Assembly (NCBI RefSeq): GCF_020085105.1
Contig: NC_058045.1
Coordinates: 15,805,333-15,869,332, forward strand
DNA length: 64,000 bases
Source of the DNA: Siniperca chuatsi
Taxonomy: Eukaryota; Chordata; Actinopteri; Centrarchiformes; Sinipercidae
Reading direction: 5' to 3'
Positions within the stretch are counted from its first letter, which is position 1, and each line of letters opens with the position of its first letter. Made by a program: the position numbers and the translations under genes. This document shows positions 52,901-64,000 of this stretch, piece after piece. Below the pieces are notes generated by a model. The model saw only the letters and a program-made list of their open reading frames with translations, searched no databases and was not told the origin of the DNA.

Positions 52901-55900
52901 CAGACACTTCAGCAGGGCAGGTGCTTGCCTTTCAGAGCAAAGGAGCACCAGAAATGAAAATTCTTTATTATTGTCTTTGTTTAAATCAGTTGGCAGCTAC
53001 TGTACCTGAGCTTTGATATATATGCGGATCTCCCTGTGGTGTCTGGATCCTTCAGTCAAAAGGCTGAGCACCGGAGTCAAACCCTCTTTGTAGTTGGAGC
53101 CCTGCTTGGGGTGACACAAACCACAGACACTTCACAAGTTGGAACAGTGGGTAGATTTCACTCAGTAGTGCACTCGTGGGTAATATGAAGGATCACAAGG
53201 TAAAGACAGGATGGGTGGATGAGAAACTGAACGACATGCAGCAAAGCTTTGTGTGAAGTCATTGTGAGTGTATTTTAGTTCTGCTAGGCCAAGTATCAGA
53301 TCAGATCTGAGGGCTACCAGGTCCAGCACTACATAACAAATATCAAATAAATGCAAAATGTCACATAAAATGTGTACCATGGCTGGCTGTGAGCGTGCGT
53401 ATCTTTGCAATGTATGCATCTTAGTTTAAATGTAAGCTCAAAATATTTCTGTTATGTCCTGTAGTGTCAATTACAACAAATTTACTCCATTGGTTTTCTT
53501 ACAAGTTTTTTAAGGACATATCACAGTTTTAGATTAACTATAAACAACACAAACAGATATATTGGACAAGTAATCAGTAATTTTCAGTGTGTAAACGATG
53601 TTGCCAGTTCTCTGTCTTTGCTGCAGAGGATGAACATTACCTTGTCGATCCTTTTCTCCATGAAGTCTAGCAACACCTGGACTGCATCCATGTTTTTCCC
53701 ACCATATTTCTCTAGTCCTCCCTGGACAGGCACGTCGATTAGCTTGTCCAGGCAGGACACAGGCAGGTTATTCAGCAGATTGATGGCATGGCTGGAGACA
53801 AAAAAATATTTTTTAATGACTTCGATCTTTACAAAATGTGAGACATTTAACAGTCCAGTAAATAAAAGGGACACATCTGTTTCTGAGATGCAACTGTCAA
53901 AGGGTCCGTGTGGTTGAAGAGGTCAAAGTCTAAATGAGGTTTATGAAGTGAAGAAGATGATTAATAGATGAAAGCTTTGGAACATTTTGCCTGAGACAAG
54001 TTGTTCCTAAGTCAAGGACCCCTCATGGCAAAGGACCAATCACCTCTTTTTTTAAATCTACATTTTGTAACAGCTGCCAGATGACCTCAGGGTGCGATCT
54101 GGCTCACATGGGGTAAAGGAGCTTTCAAATGTCGAATCATTTCATCTAACTCCCACTTGTGCCACATTGTTTAATCTACACAAATCTATGTTGTCAAGAC
54201 AGCAAAATACAGGAAATCAAGTTTTATAATGAAAATGTTGGAGAGCTATTTACGCCGTTCACCACTTTATAATTTGTGCTCTGCATACAATCCTCAGCTG
54301 TGTTTAGTAAATAGAAAATTCTACCTCCTTTACTGTAGGCAGATTCATCAAGGCTGCCTAGAGTTTTGAGTTTTATTTACTTAGTGTGTATATTTACATT
54401 ACTAGTGTCTGAGAAAACCTGCAATAGTCAGTTAGAGACCGATAATGAGAAAGATTTTGGCTGAGAGAGGATCTCTGAAATGGTGAATTTGAAAAGACAA
54501 AAAGCTGGTTTCTGGGATAGCTGGGCAGCACAGATGGAGGACAAAGCTGGTTGAATATGGTGAATACTGCCAACGCCAAATATCACAGGTCTTCAAATGC
54601 TCATAATTCATAAACGTAAAGAGAAACAAGTGGTGTGTAGCTTCACCTGGAAAGACAATCTTAATAATATTGTGTTCTAGTGTGCCGTGTAATCTTATAG
54701 TGTGAGAATGTTTGTGAAATTACTTCTTAATTGAGTGCCGCACACCGATTTTAAAGTTGGTTATTATTTTTAAAGACCTTCTGTTTAACACAATATATTA
54801 ATGTAATTTTGCTGTTTTCTATATAAAAATAACTTTACCCGTTCACACTCCCTTATTTCATTTAGACCAGTTCTGTCACATACTCACATTCCAACAAACT
54901 ACAACAGAGTTATGTTGGTCAAAAGGGCCAAACTCCCATGACAGGTTCAACCAGCAACTTGACAGGTCAAGAGAAACATCAGTCACTTATACATGACACT
55001 GTTTAAATTTCAGTCGATGGCCACAGATTCTTGGCATTCCTGCATTAAATTACCATAAGAAGAAGATACTGCTGCAGTATTACGACAGCTAAGAGCATTT
55101 AGAAGATGAAACACCCAACAAGGCTCCAAAGAAACATCTCTGTTTGGCCTGTTTTTCCCACAGCACTGCAGTCTGCTATCAGATTATGGGCTATCAGTCT
55201 TAATTTCTCTCACTCATAGCTGCCTCTGCCTGTCCAGAAGGGTGCTTACATGCAAATTACAGCAGGTGATTTTCCAGTGGAGCACATGGATACAAGTTAG
55301 TTTGCTGAATGGAGGTATCTGTGTGCTTTTCTATAAAAATCAGTTTCAAATTAAGTTTGGCCAATCTCTTGGCTCAACAGCAGCATTCTAGTAAAACACA
55401 CAATCACCAAATACAGAGGTGGGGACACACATTTACATACTGTAAGCAATAAAACACAGAAGCATGAAATGACTGGGTCGTTTGATGCTTGTTTTGTGTC
55501 CTTTCACAGGTTGCAAAGTGCAGAGCGCCTTCATGCAATCACGGTGTAGCTTACTAAAAGAGATTAAAATATTAAGAGCAGTGAGGAACAGACCTGTGTG
55601 CTTCCTCTGTTTTCTCCTCTGTCTCAGTCTTCAACATCAACAGATGGCGCAGGATGGCAGCGATGAGTCTGAACTGGTGGTCATCCTCCTATCAAATCAA
55701 GGATGTACAAAAACATGAATTCCAAGCAGACAGTTTTATTGTTCAGAGGTAAAGCAAAACTATAAAGGTAAAAAATACTTAAGCTACAAAAACGGGAACC
55801 TGGAGGCACAGGCCTAACTGCAGAAATAGCTGCCTTTAATGAGGCATCACAGCCAGTCTAAAGAGACAGAGTGAGATCAAAGCCTTTAGTCTAGATTTTA

Positions 55901-58900
55901 AAAAAAGGGAGAAAGAGGAAGTTTGGATTTTTACAGTATCACAGAGGAGAGCAGGGTTTTACTTGAGCCTAAGAACTAAATTTGGTGTCATTAAGACTTA
56001 CAGTGTGTTAGATGCAGCCTTTGCGTTCTTTCTTTGTCATATGCACAACAATTACAGTGAAGCAGTTGTTGGCAATGAAATTCTTGTTCTCAGGCTCCCT
56101 CCAACAATGCTCCAACAAAATATAAAGTAAAATGAGAGATGAGAAAAAGAGAATCTAAGACAAAGACATAAATAGTGCAGAAGTTAAAATATAGGAATAT
56201 AATGTAAATAAAACAGAATAAAATAAAATATAATACAGAGGTAGACTGGTGTACAGTAGTGATGACATTAATAAACTGTATTGTAGACAGGTTGAGCAGT
56301 AATGTAGTAAATGTATATGCTTAATAAGAACTGGCTGTGGACAGGTGAGAACAGAATGTAGACAGGTAATGCACATAAATATATATATTGTGATGGTTTA
56401 ATAGCTTGTAAACAGTAGTAAAATAAATATATATGTATACTGCAATGTGTGCAGGTGTAAACAGGTAATATGTATACTGTACTGTAAAACAACCCCAAAG
56501 TCCTCTTCTCCACATTCAACACTCTTTTGAACCCATCTCCAGCCTTCAGTTTAAATGATGAAGCCTCAGTTCTCAAATGACTTTTTTTTAAAGAAAAAAA
56601 AAAAATCGACTCCATTAGATCCAGTATTACAAATGCAGATTTATCAGCTCTCTGTGATCTGCCAGTGGGTGAGCATCCATGTACTATGACATCTTTTAGT
56701 TTGACAACAGATGATGAAATTAGTGTCACCATCAACAAAATAAAGTCATCCACAAGACCCCACACTAGACCCTGCTGCTACCAACCTGTTGAAATCCAGC
56801 TTCCAGTGCGTCTCTCATGAAAAAACAAGAATAATCAACACATCTCTGCAATTAGGTACTTTCCCCTCTGCTTTTAAAACAGCTCTGGTAAAACCGCTCC
56901 TTAAGAAGCCTGATTTGGACATTAACGACCATGCCAACTACAGGCCCATCTCAAATCTTCCTTTTATATGTAAACTTTTTGAGAAGATTGTATCTGAGCT
57001 GTTACAAGGTCATCTAAATACCAATAACATATAAGATAAATTCCAGTCCAGCTTTAGATACAACCATAGCACTGAAACCGCTTTTTTAAAAACGTAGTAA
57101 ATGACCTAAGAATTTCAACTGACTCAAACAATGTAGCAGTCCTAATTTGATATGATCGATCATGGCATTTTAATCAATCAACCTGAGAAATGGGTGGGTC
57201 TCTCTGGCACAGTGCTTGACTGGTTTCTCTCATACCTGTCTGAAAGAAAATTCTTTATTAGTTTAGGTGACTCTGTGTCACAAACATCGAAAACGGCGTT
57301 CCTCAGGGAAGCATTCTGGGTTCTATTCTCTTTTCTTTATGTATGCTCCCTCTGGGCAATTTAATTAGTCACCATAATTTTAACAAGGTCACAAAAACAT
57401 AATTTTTTCATCTGAGGAACATACTTACTGTAACTCTCTTTTTACTGGTCTCCTTAAAAAGTCAGATAATTCAGAAAGCTGCAGCCAAGATTTTGACCAA
57501 TACACACAAAAAAAGAGATCACATTACCCTTATTATCTGCTCGCATCACTGCACTGGCTACCTGTATCTTTTAGAATTGATTTTAAAGTCCTTTTATTTA
57601 TCTACAAAGCCTTACATACTCTAGCACCCTCATACATCAGGGACTGCCTCTCATTTTATGTCCCAACAAAAACTCTCAGATCTTCCACTGCCTTTCTTTT
57701 AGAAGTTCCTAAAGTGTCCCACAAGAAATCTGGTGAGGCTGCTTTCTCTTTTTATGGCCCTAAACTGTGGAACTCCCCTTGGACCTCAGGACAGCAAACT
57801 CCCTTGGTATTTTTAAAAATAAATTAAAGACCTATCTTTTCGACTAGGATTTTAATTTGGGTTGATGTTCCTGGTATCATTTATCATACTGTTTATGTTT
57901 TCCTTCTATTGACTTTGCTATTTATTATTGATATAATATGTCTTGTGAAGCACTTTGGGCTGCATCTTTGCATGAAATGTGCTATACAAATAAAGTTATT
58001 ATTATTTGAAATACCTTCTTAAGACTTGACTGCCAAATTTGATAGTGATTTTCCAAAATTAGTTGTAGCTACAAAGTATTACAATCACAATCACAATCAA
58101 ATATAATATATACTTCACACATGGTCCAAAAGCATATGTAGCAAATATTGTCCTATTTGACTCACAGGATAAGATGATACTGTTTTTTGGCCTGTGTGTG
58201 AAGCCTATGAAAGAGCGAGCTAGTGTGTCAAATGAAAGCAGCCTAATGCTGGAAAATACTGCTGGTGATATTGGTGTAAAGAAGCTGTACATTTTGTCAC
58301 AGTAAGAAAAGCACAGGTGTAAATAGTAAAACATGCTGGCTCACTGTCACACTGTTCCTGCTATGACCATTCAAAATGTCTGCTGTGAAAAAGATCTGTG
58401 CTGGACTGGATATCGTTGACAGTGACTGATCTGATTTACATGTGAAACACTATCGTTATTACACAACTTAAATGTGAAAGTAAAAAAAGAGGAGGGCATT
58501 TTGTGAGTGCGACCTGTCGAATCATGTCTGTGTATTTCATAATCAAGTGAAGCTACTGCAAAACCAGTTTAATATGGACATGTATAAAAGGCTTGTATGA
58601 AGTTGATTTTACAGTTTTGATTTTTTTTTTTTTTAAAAAGGGGTCAGTGGTGGTCCCTAAATTTACCTTCTCTCTGTGGACATTTGAGAAAATCACAGGT
58701 GTAACTAATAACATTAATCACACCTATTCATAAGGACTCTCCCCCCACACATTGATTTTCTCAGTAATTGTCTTGGCTGCTCTTTAAGTGCTACACTGGT
58801 CATAGCTGTGTTCCTGATAGTGTGTGATTTGATGTGTAATATTTGTCTTCCTCATACAGCACATAGTTTTGCATGAACTGAATCTTGAATTGCAATGTTT

Positions 58901-60535
58901 TAATCAAGATACACTACATTTTATGTCACATTTACATTTCAGGGATTCAGCTGACGTGCTTACCACTGACAGTAAATTACTGAGAGTGTCTTCGTCAGAA
59001 AGACGTAAACAGGACAAGTGGTTTGTGATAGATATAATTTGGCTGTTGTGGGGATCAGATGTATGATCTTTGTGGTCCAGGACAGTCTACTCTGTAATTG
59101 AGCAAATGACTGAGCCAGAAACATTTACGTTTCTGGTGATGCATACCAGACCAGCTCTTTACCCCTCCGTATAGAGTCAGAGAACAAACCCAAATAACTA
59201 GCATGCAACATGAACCTTTACTGTAACATTACACACTCTTACAGACTCACAACACACTCACCTCACCACTAGCCTCAGACAGTGTGAGGTTGAACAAGGC
59301 TTTGAGCACTTCCATTGCTCGCTCATTGTCCTTTGCAGGCATGGGCAGGGCCTGCGGATCTGGACAAGCAGCTTCATAGGGACCAACCCAGCGCACATCC
59401 AGGGTGTGCTCCAGCACCTCTGTCAGTAGTCTCACAGCATGCAGTTCTCTCCTCAAAACTCCTCTCAGATCAGGTCTCAGGGCAGACAGCAGGAAGAGAA
59501 GGCGCAGTGTGAACAGGCCCACCTCGTGGTGCCATGTGCGGACTGTACGCAGGGTGGCACACAGGCCATGAGCCAGCTGTACATCTACACTAACCTGCTG
59601 AGCTGCAGGACTGTTGTACACCACATTGCATAAGCACTTCAAGGCCTCCACCACCACTCTCTCCTCCTCCTCTGACTGGATGTCTTCCTGAGAGCTTTTT
59701 TCACTGTCACCTTCTTCCTCTCCAGCATACAGCCCCGCCATCCCTCCCAGGATCAGCATGCCCTCCCTGGTGGCTACAGGTGCGAGGACACGCTTGTCTC
59801 TGGACAGGATGCGGAGTGTCTCCAGACATGTCTTCTGACAGCTGGACTGCACCTGCCTCCCAAGTACTGTCAACACACTCTGACACAGCTTCTGAGATTA
59901 CACAGAGTGAAAAGATTACAGATTATAACATAACTGGGCTACCTTGATCATCTAACAACCAACTGCTCATACAACTAGTACTTACACTCCGCAGGGTTTC
60001 TTCCTTTTGGTCAAAAGTGAAGGTGTGACTGTTCTGAAACAGATAAAGATGCTCATGGTGGACACCTAACAACTGAGCCTGACTTGTAACAGACATATTA
60101 AACACGCCATATTACAAATAAGCCCCAGCCTCTTTGAAACGGATATAAATGTCAACATATTCCCCAGAGATCTCCAAGAAATAGCTAATGTTTGCTAATT
60201 GTGCTGAATAACTCTACGTGCACTAACATGGTTTGTGAGCAGGCAGCATTAGCATTATGTGTTTGCCTCATTCATAGGTTTGGGTGTGATATGTTTGTTA
60301 TAGAGCATCTTTGGTTTAACGATTAGATATCATATGTTAACATTTTAGCTTAGTTGGCTAGTAGCTAACTCAAAGCTAGCTGTTTAGCTAGCTAACGTTA
60401 GCACCGTCGTTTGTTTTGGTTGACGTAAAAACGAGCAGAGCCGCGACTCACCTCTCGATTATACTGCTGCAGAAGCTTCTCGACTTCCTCTCCGTTGGCA
60501 GTTTCAAGCTGCGACAAGATATTATTCAAATCCAT
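49937..60535 (-). CDS. ric8b: Ric-8B (synembryn-B), G-alpha chaperone and exchange factor
   Basis: Folding chaperone and guanine-nucleotide exchange factor for G-alpha subunits (Gs/olf class for Ric-8B), cytosolic. Ten coding exons, minus strand: 60535-60452, 60033-59986, 59891-59262, 55688-55594, 53791-53641, 53101-53006, 52749-52605, 52352-52208, 52101-51982 and 50045-49937; 1623 nt, 540 aa. Phases all join. Family landmarks: [77 protein letters not shown], the acidic CK2-type [12 protein letters not shown], and [22 protein letters not shown], which favours Ric-8B over Ric-8A. Exon 3 (630 nt) holds the first armadillo-like block and an acidic insert ([20 protein letters not shown]) not in human. 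The donor of exon 4 (GTCTGT) is weak and worth checking. Confidence 0.93.
50281..50298. repeat. Poly(C) run of 18
   Basis: Uninterrupted C homopolymer in ric8b intron 9. Confidence 0.95.
50340..50620. promoter_or_regulatory. Possible conserved non-coding element in ric8b intron 9
   Basis: A non-repetitive stretch is dense in developmental transcription-factor words: TTTAATTACAGG, CCAATTATACC, GCGAATTATCC, TCAAAGATTTAAA, ATTTGCATTCATTTG and CATGTAATTCC. It has no open frame and resembles vertebrate enhancer CNEs in composition. This is a composition-based guess. Confidence 0.3.
51300..51490. promoter_or_regulatory. Possible conserved non-coding element in ric8b intron 9
   Basis: Complex unique sequence with CCAATTAGGTGATAATTAACGG, GCCTAATTGAAGC and CTTTGATGAATCGG. 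It has no coding potential or repeat character and the same composition cue as 50340-50620. Confidence 0.3.
56490..58009 (+). mobile_element. 5'-truncated L2-type LINE in ric8b intron 3
   Basis: Reverse-transcriptase pieces of the L2/Maui type are readable on the plus strand ([39 protein letters not shown], then a separate frame with [16 protein letters not shown]). The 3' end GCACTTTGGGCTGCATCTTTG...AATAAAGTTATTATT is the usual L2 tail. Several stops and frame changes show it is inactive. It is antisense to ric8b; the left limit is approximate. Confidence 0.8.
58291..58396 (+). mobile_element. Short MITE relative of 39619-39851
   Basis: Contains ATTTTGTCACAGTAAGAAAAGCACAGGTG at the left and TTCAAAATGTCTGCTGTGAAAAA at the right, matching the family ends. 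A further scrap with CACAGGTGTAACTAATAACATTAA lies at about 58690. Confidence 0.5.
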
Positions 60536-60627
60536 GGTGGATATCTGAAGAAAGTGTATGGTTAGCTTGGTTTGACGTGACCAATGAGTGTTGTGCAGCT
60601 AGCTAGCTAGCTGGCTGGCCGGCTAGC

Positions 60628-60640
<13 letters not shown>
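60370..60640 (-). promoter_or_regulatory. ric8b: ric8b promoter region and start
   Basis: The minus-strand ATG at 60535 sits in GC-richer DNA flanked by AACGTTAGC (about 60396) in intron 1 and runs of GCTAGC/GGCTGGCCGG (60598-60630) upstream. No TATA box is obvious. Confidence 0.4.

Positions 60641-60674
<34 letters not shown>
60631..60674. repeat. (GT)22 microsatellite upstream of ric8b
   Basis: Perfect GT repeat about 100 bp upstream of the ric8b start codon; the cysteine/valine open frame over it is an artefact. Confidence 0.95.
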
Positions 60675-60677
<3 letters not shown>

Positions 60678-60679
60678 AG

Positions 60680-63600
60680 TCAGGTCTGCTGCTGTCAACA
60701 GGGACACTCCCCTGACTGTCGCCATCAGCAGCAGGGCTGTCCTGCTCTCCTCTGGGTTTATTTAGTGTTGTACAGTTTTATACACAAAATTCAAAGTGGG
60801 CTATCTGAATACTCCAATCAACAGTCTGGTGATCATACTGCATAATATAAAAGGGATATACAAAACTCACACATAAATATCCTCAACTTTTATTAAGTCT
60901 GAATCAGAGCCGCATTTCCAGGCACACATGGTGACTATGTATGTGTAGATTTTGGTATTGGTAGCTATGTTTTGGGATATTTTGATCAGATAAATAAGGG
61001 AAATGAGAATTCATTAATTAGTATGCAGGTATTATCCATAATAATGCAGTACAATATTTTAATAAAATATTGTACTGCAAAAAAACATGCAGAGCAAACA
61101 TGTAAATTGTATGCAACTTATTAATTTGAGAATTATATGAAATACATCTTTCTGGCTCATGTTGTGGCGTTTGGAAATGAATGAGACAATTTAAAAGTCC
61201 GTGATTCCTTCACAGAACAGAGGTTTGGGTTGCCACAGTCACTTCTGGCGTCAAAATGCCTTTGTATTAAAAAAGCTCACATACATTTTCCTCTGTGACA
61301 GTCATATCTGTTCAAATCTCTCTTACTGAGAAATGAACCAACAGACTGCTTGTATTTAACTCTTGAATATCATGTTTAGCCTGGTGTTACTGAGTTAACA
61401 GTGAAACTGACTATGTGGCCTATACAAATATATTTATTAATGAAAAAAAAAGGTTAACTTCTACATTTAAGCTTATTTGAATAAAAATAAATATACCCAT
61501 ACAACTGGAGTGTTGCCATCAGTATTTTTTATTTAAGAATTTCTTGTAAATGACAGTGAATGGGGCAGTGATGCTGCAGATACACAGTTGGACAGCTTTC
61601 ATACGCAGGCTCAGACTTGCTGCAGCCACTGATGTGACTGCAGAACAAGTATACCTCGGCTCTTAGGTGACTCTGTGCCACTTTTCATGTCATTAAATGG
61701 GATCAGGATATATTGGCTGCATCTGCCTCACATTAACAGCCTCCAGTGTTTGAACTTTAGTTGTTTCTGTGTGGAGTTTGCATGTTTTCTCCTTGTCTAT
61801 GTAATCTTCTTCCTTCAACATCTCAAAGGCATGCACATAGATTGGAGAATCTAAACTACTGTTAACTGTGATTGTGTCTGTTTTGCTGCTAATAAATGTT
61901 CCCAACGTTCAGTTTCCCTTCATGACCCTGAACAAGAATATTTTAATATGGAATATGGACCCCTGCATGTGAATTTAGTTTGTAATAAGTGTATTTATTC
62001 ATCCACTGACACATTGTTTACATTATCCATATGTACATACTGAGTTTAAAAATACTGACACAGTTTGAAACTTGAAATAATAGAATAATTTTATATTTTC
62101 AGATACATCTCTTGAATTTTTCTTTTTTAGTTTTATACAAAGAAATTCCTAATTGTAGACAAAATATACTTGAATCAATGTGTTATGGACGTATTTTAAA
62201 GCATATAACTAAATATATAATTAAAATAAAAACCACTGTATAAGCAGTGTTTTGGTGATGCCAGAGATGAAACCTACTGGTCTGGCAGCATGTTTCTCAT
62301 AGCTGACAGTGACATCCTCGTGCACACCCTGGATCACCAGTCTTCCTCTGAAATCTTCAGCGGATATTGATATTGACACTCAGGTCAGGTGATTAAATCA
62401 CAATAGTGGGTTGCCATTTTTTATTTATTTTTGGCTCTTAACAGGTTTTCTGCATTCAAAGTCTCGGTTGTGAATCCTGCAGGATTTTGGAGAGACACAA
62501 CACAGGGGATCTATGTTCCAATAAATACAAACCTTGGCAGGGGTCAGAGGTCAAAGGTTACGGGACTGAGGTGCAATGACCCCAGCACAGCAGGACATTC
62601 TCTCTATAGAAATGTAATTCTTTCTGCAGTGTGGCCCTTGTGCTACTGGCCCAACCCCCCATTGTGTTGCCACTGCACAGAGAGAGAAGTAAAAATCAGC
62701 TCAGACGACCTGATGAAATGTTTTTCCTTTTCCAACATCAAAATGTAAACTGGAAGTTTGATGGAAGGCTAAAGTGGAATGATGAAAAGGCATATTTGGC
62801 AAGTTAGTGAAATCTACCTTAAGTAATTCTATAAAAACTTCTTTTATCAATAACAGCTGTCTTAAGCATAGAAAGTATAGAAAGAGCAGGACTTAATAGA
62901 CCAATGTCATTCAAGACTTTGCTCCAGTGCTGACATCGATTATGATAATTAAATAGATACAATAATATGTTTACAATTTTGTACAGAAAGAGTTGAAAAA
63001 AGAAGACAATTTGACAAAGATGACTCACTGTTTTAAATTGTGAAATTATTTATGTGGCAACATTTTTCCCACATACACATCAGTTTCAACTGTGATAGTT
63101 TAACAGTCACCACAGACGGTTTCCAGTGCTTTTATTTACAGAAAAGTGACTAGACTTCATGTTACTGTACACTTTGATATTTTCCCTTTTTATAAATACC
63201 CATAGGGTAATAGGTCCTCGGTAGCTTTGAGTGCATTATAAAACACACAACCCTAGGTTAATGCGTCTTTTACTAACCATACAAAACAGAGAACAAAGTA
63301 CCAATTGTAACATAGAAAATAAAGGATACACCATGTTACAAAGTTACAGAAAATACATACTATATATATATATATATATATATGTATATTGTCACAGGAA
63401 AACAGCAAAAAGCTTGCAACAGTATACAGCTGTTTTTGAGTCACAGCATTCAATCATTAAAAAAAACTATCCAAGATGAAGACACCTTAACACACTGATC
63501 AAGGCATTTCATGAGTTTATATGAAGTTGTATGTTTTGGCTTTGTGCCACTGTTTGTAACAGGTGTCATTAACATTAAGGCAGAACAGTTCATCCACATC

Positions 63601-64000
63601 CTGCAGCAAACAAATCTGCTGCGACGAGCCCACGACAAGATGCTGCACAGTGCTGAGCAACAAGAGGAGACAGCGGTGTCACTGAGATTGTACTGGTGTC
63701 AGTAACAGCTTACAGCACACTGATCCGCCAGTCACTGACAAAACCGACTGAGGGTTGGTCGGATGATCTGTGTGCTGACTTGTGAGACTGACGAGGGAAA
63801 GTCTGGCAGAGTGTACATTCCTTAAAACAAAGGCACAGCTTGGCAGCAGCATTGCACTCTTGAAATGATTTTGCTGCAGGTTTTGACAATCTATATGATT
63901 TGAATTGATTTTTTTTTTCTTCCAGCAGTGAGAAAAATCATCAATTGTTGAAGAAATTTCATTAAACCTCCGTACATATTACACCACAATCATCTGAGTG
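60680..64000. other. Upstream region of ric8b with no identified gene
   Basis: In human the next gene is RFX4, and I could not match any stretch here to the RFX4 C-terminus I remember. A possible orphan minus-strand exon lies at 62237-62384. A short (TA)n occurs at 63361-63382. Otherwise nothing supportable. Confidence 0.4.
62237..62384 (-). CDS. Possible orphan coding exon
   Basis: On the minus strand about 48 codons are open (including AEDFRGRLVIQGVHEDVTV and SYEKHAARPVGFISG) and end at a stop after an AT-rich tail. The mixed hydrophilic/hydrophobic composition looks more protein-like than its surroundings. A possible acceptor AG precedes it (GACCTGAG). I do not recognise it; it may be a last exon, a pseudogene scrap or chance. 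Confidence 0.2.

Noticed and set aside
62431-62748. 105-codon plus-strand frame upstream of ric8b
   Set aside because: Not recognised, no neighbouring exon or signal; treated as chance.
63511-63705. Plus-strand frame (INIKAEQFIHILQQTNLLRR...) preceded by an acceptor-like TTTGTAACAG
   Set aside because: Looks mildly exon-like but I could not connect it to a gene or family; below my reporting threshold.
60680-64000. RFX4 3' exons, expected from human gene order
   Set aside because: No stretch resembled the RFX4 C-terminal sequence I remember; the gene may start further right or have been relocated.

Overview
This window is nuclear DNA from a ray-finned (percomorph-type) teleost. The evidence is spliced genes with GT/AG introns, the teleost proline/glutamine-rich egg-envelope (ZPB/ZP4, choriogenin-H-like) genes, percomorph-style MITEs, L2 and RTE LINE fragments and a Penelope-like element. 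The gene order tmem263 - sirtuin - ric8b extends the tmem263/ric8b neighbourhood known from human chromosome 12. There are no prokaryotic operons, CRISPR arrays, rRNA or tRNA genes that I can support.

Layout. 1-2.5 kb: gene-poor DNA with a possible CpG-rich promoter and first exon of an unidentified minus-strand gene (about 1.6-1.85 kb), and a hAT-like MITE with a TTAA-flanked MITE nested in it. 2.7-21.6 kb: three tandem plus-strand ZP-domain genes (4322-7283, 10219-15571, 18482-21573). Each has eight exons with identical lengths and phases for exons 2-8. Exon 1 carries signal peptide, Pro/Gln repeat array and trefoil domain; exons 2-8 carry the ZP module, a furin-type RKKR site and a short tail. 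The array has about 9, 51 and 8 units in the three genes, giving proteins of 579, 1360 and 587 aa. Introns and flanks form a mosaic of pairwise identities, which suggests recent duplication plus gene conversion. 24.0-32.4 kb: minus-strand tmem263, whose coding intron holds a degraded Penelope-like element with long inverted arms. About 35-47.4 kb: a plus-strand sirtuin of the SIRT3 class, best explained as the SIRT3.2 lineage missing from amniotes. 48.1-48.3 kb: a (TA)~91 tract between two convergent genes. 49.9-60.5 kb: minus-strand ric8b, complete in ten coding exons (540 aa), with a 5'-truncated L2 LINE and possible conserved non-coding elements in its introns. 60.5-64 kb: no gene I can name; one possible orphan exon at about 62.3 kb.

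How the genes work: the ZP proteins are secreted structural components of the egg envelope, and their Gln/Pro/Lys-rich arrays are plausible transglutaminase cross-linking substrates. tmem263 is a small membrane protein, the sirtuin an NAD-dependent deacylase, and Ric-8B a chaperone/exchange factor for G-alpha subunits. The last three look like ordinary housekeeping or signalling genes held together by synteny, not a pathway. All exon boundaries were read by eye from splice consensus, phase continuity and remembered homologues; no alignment or database search was run.
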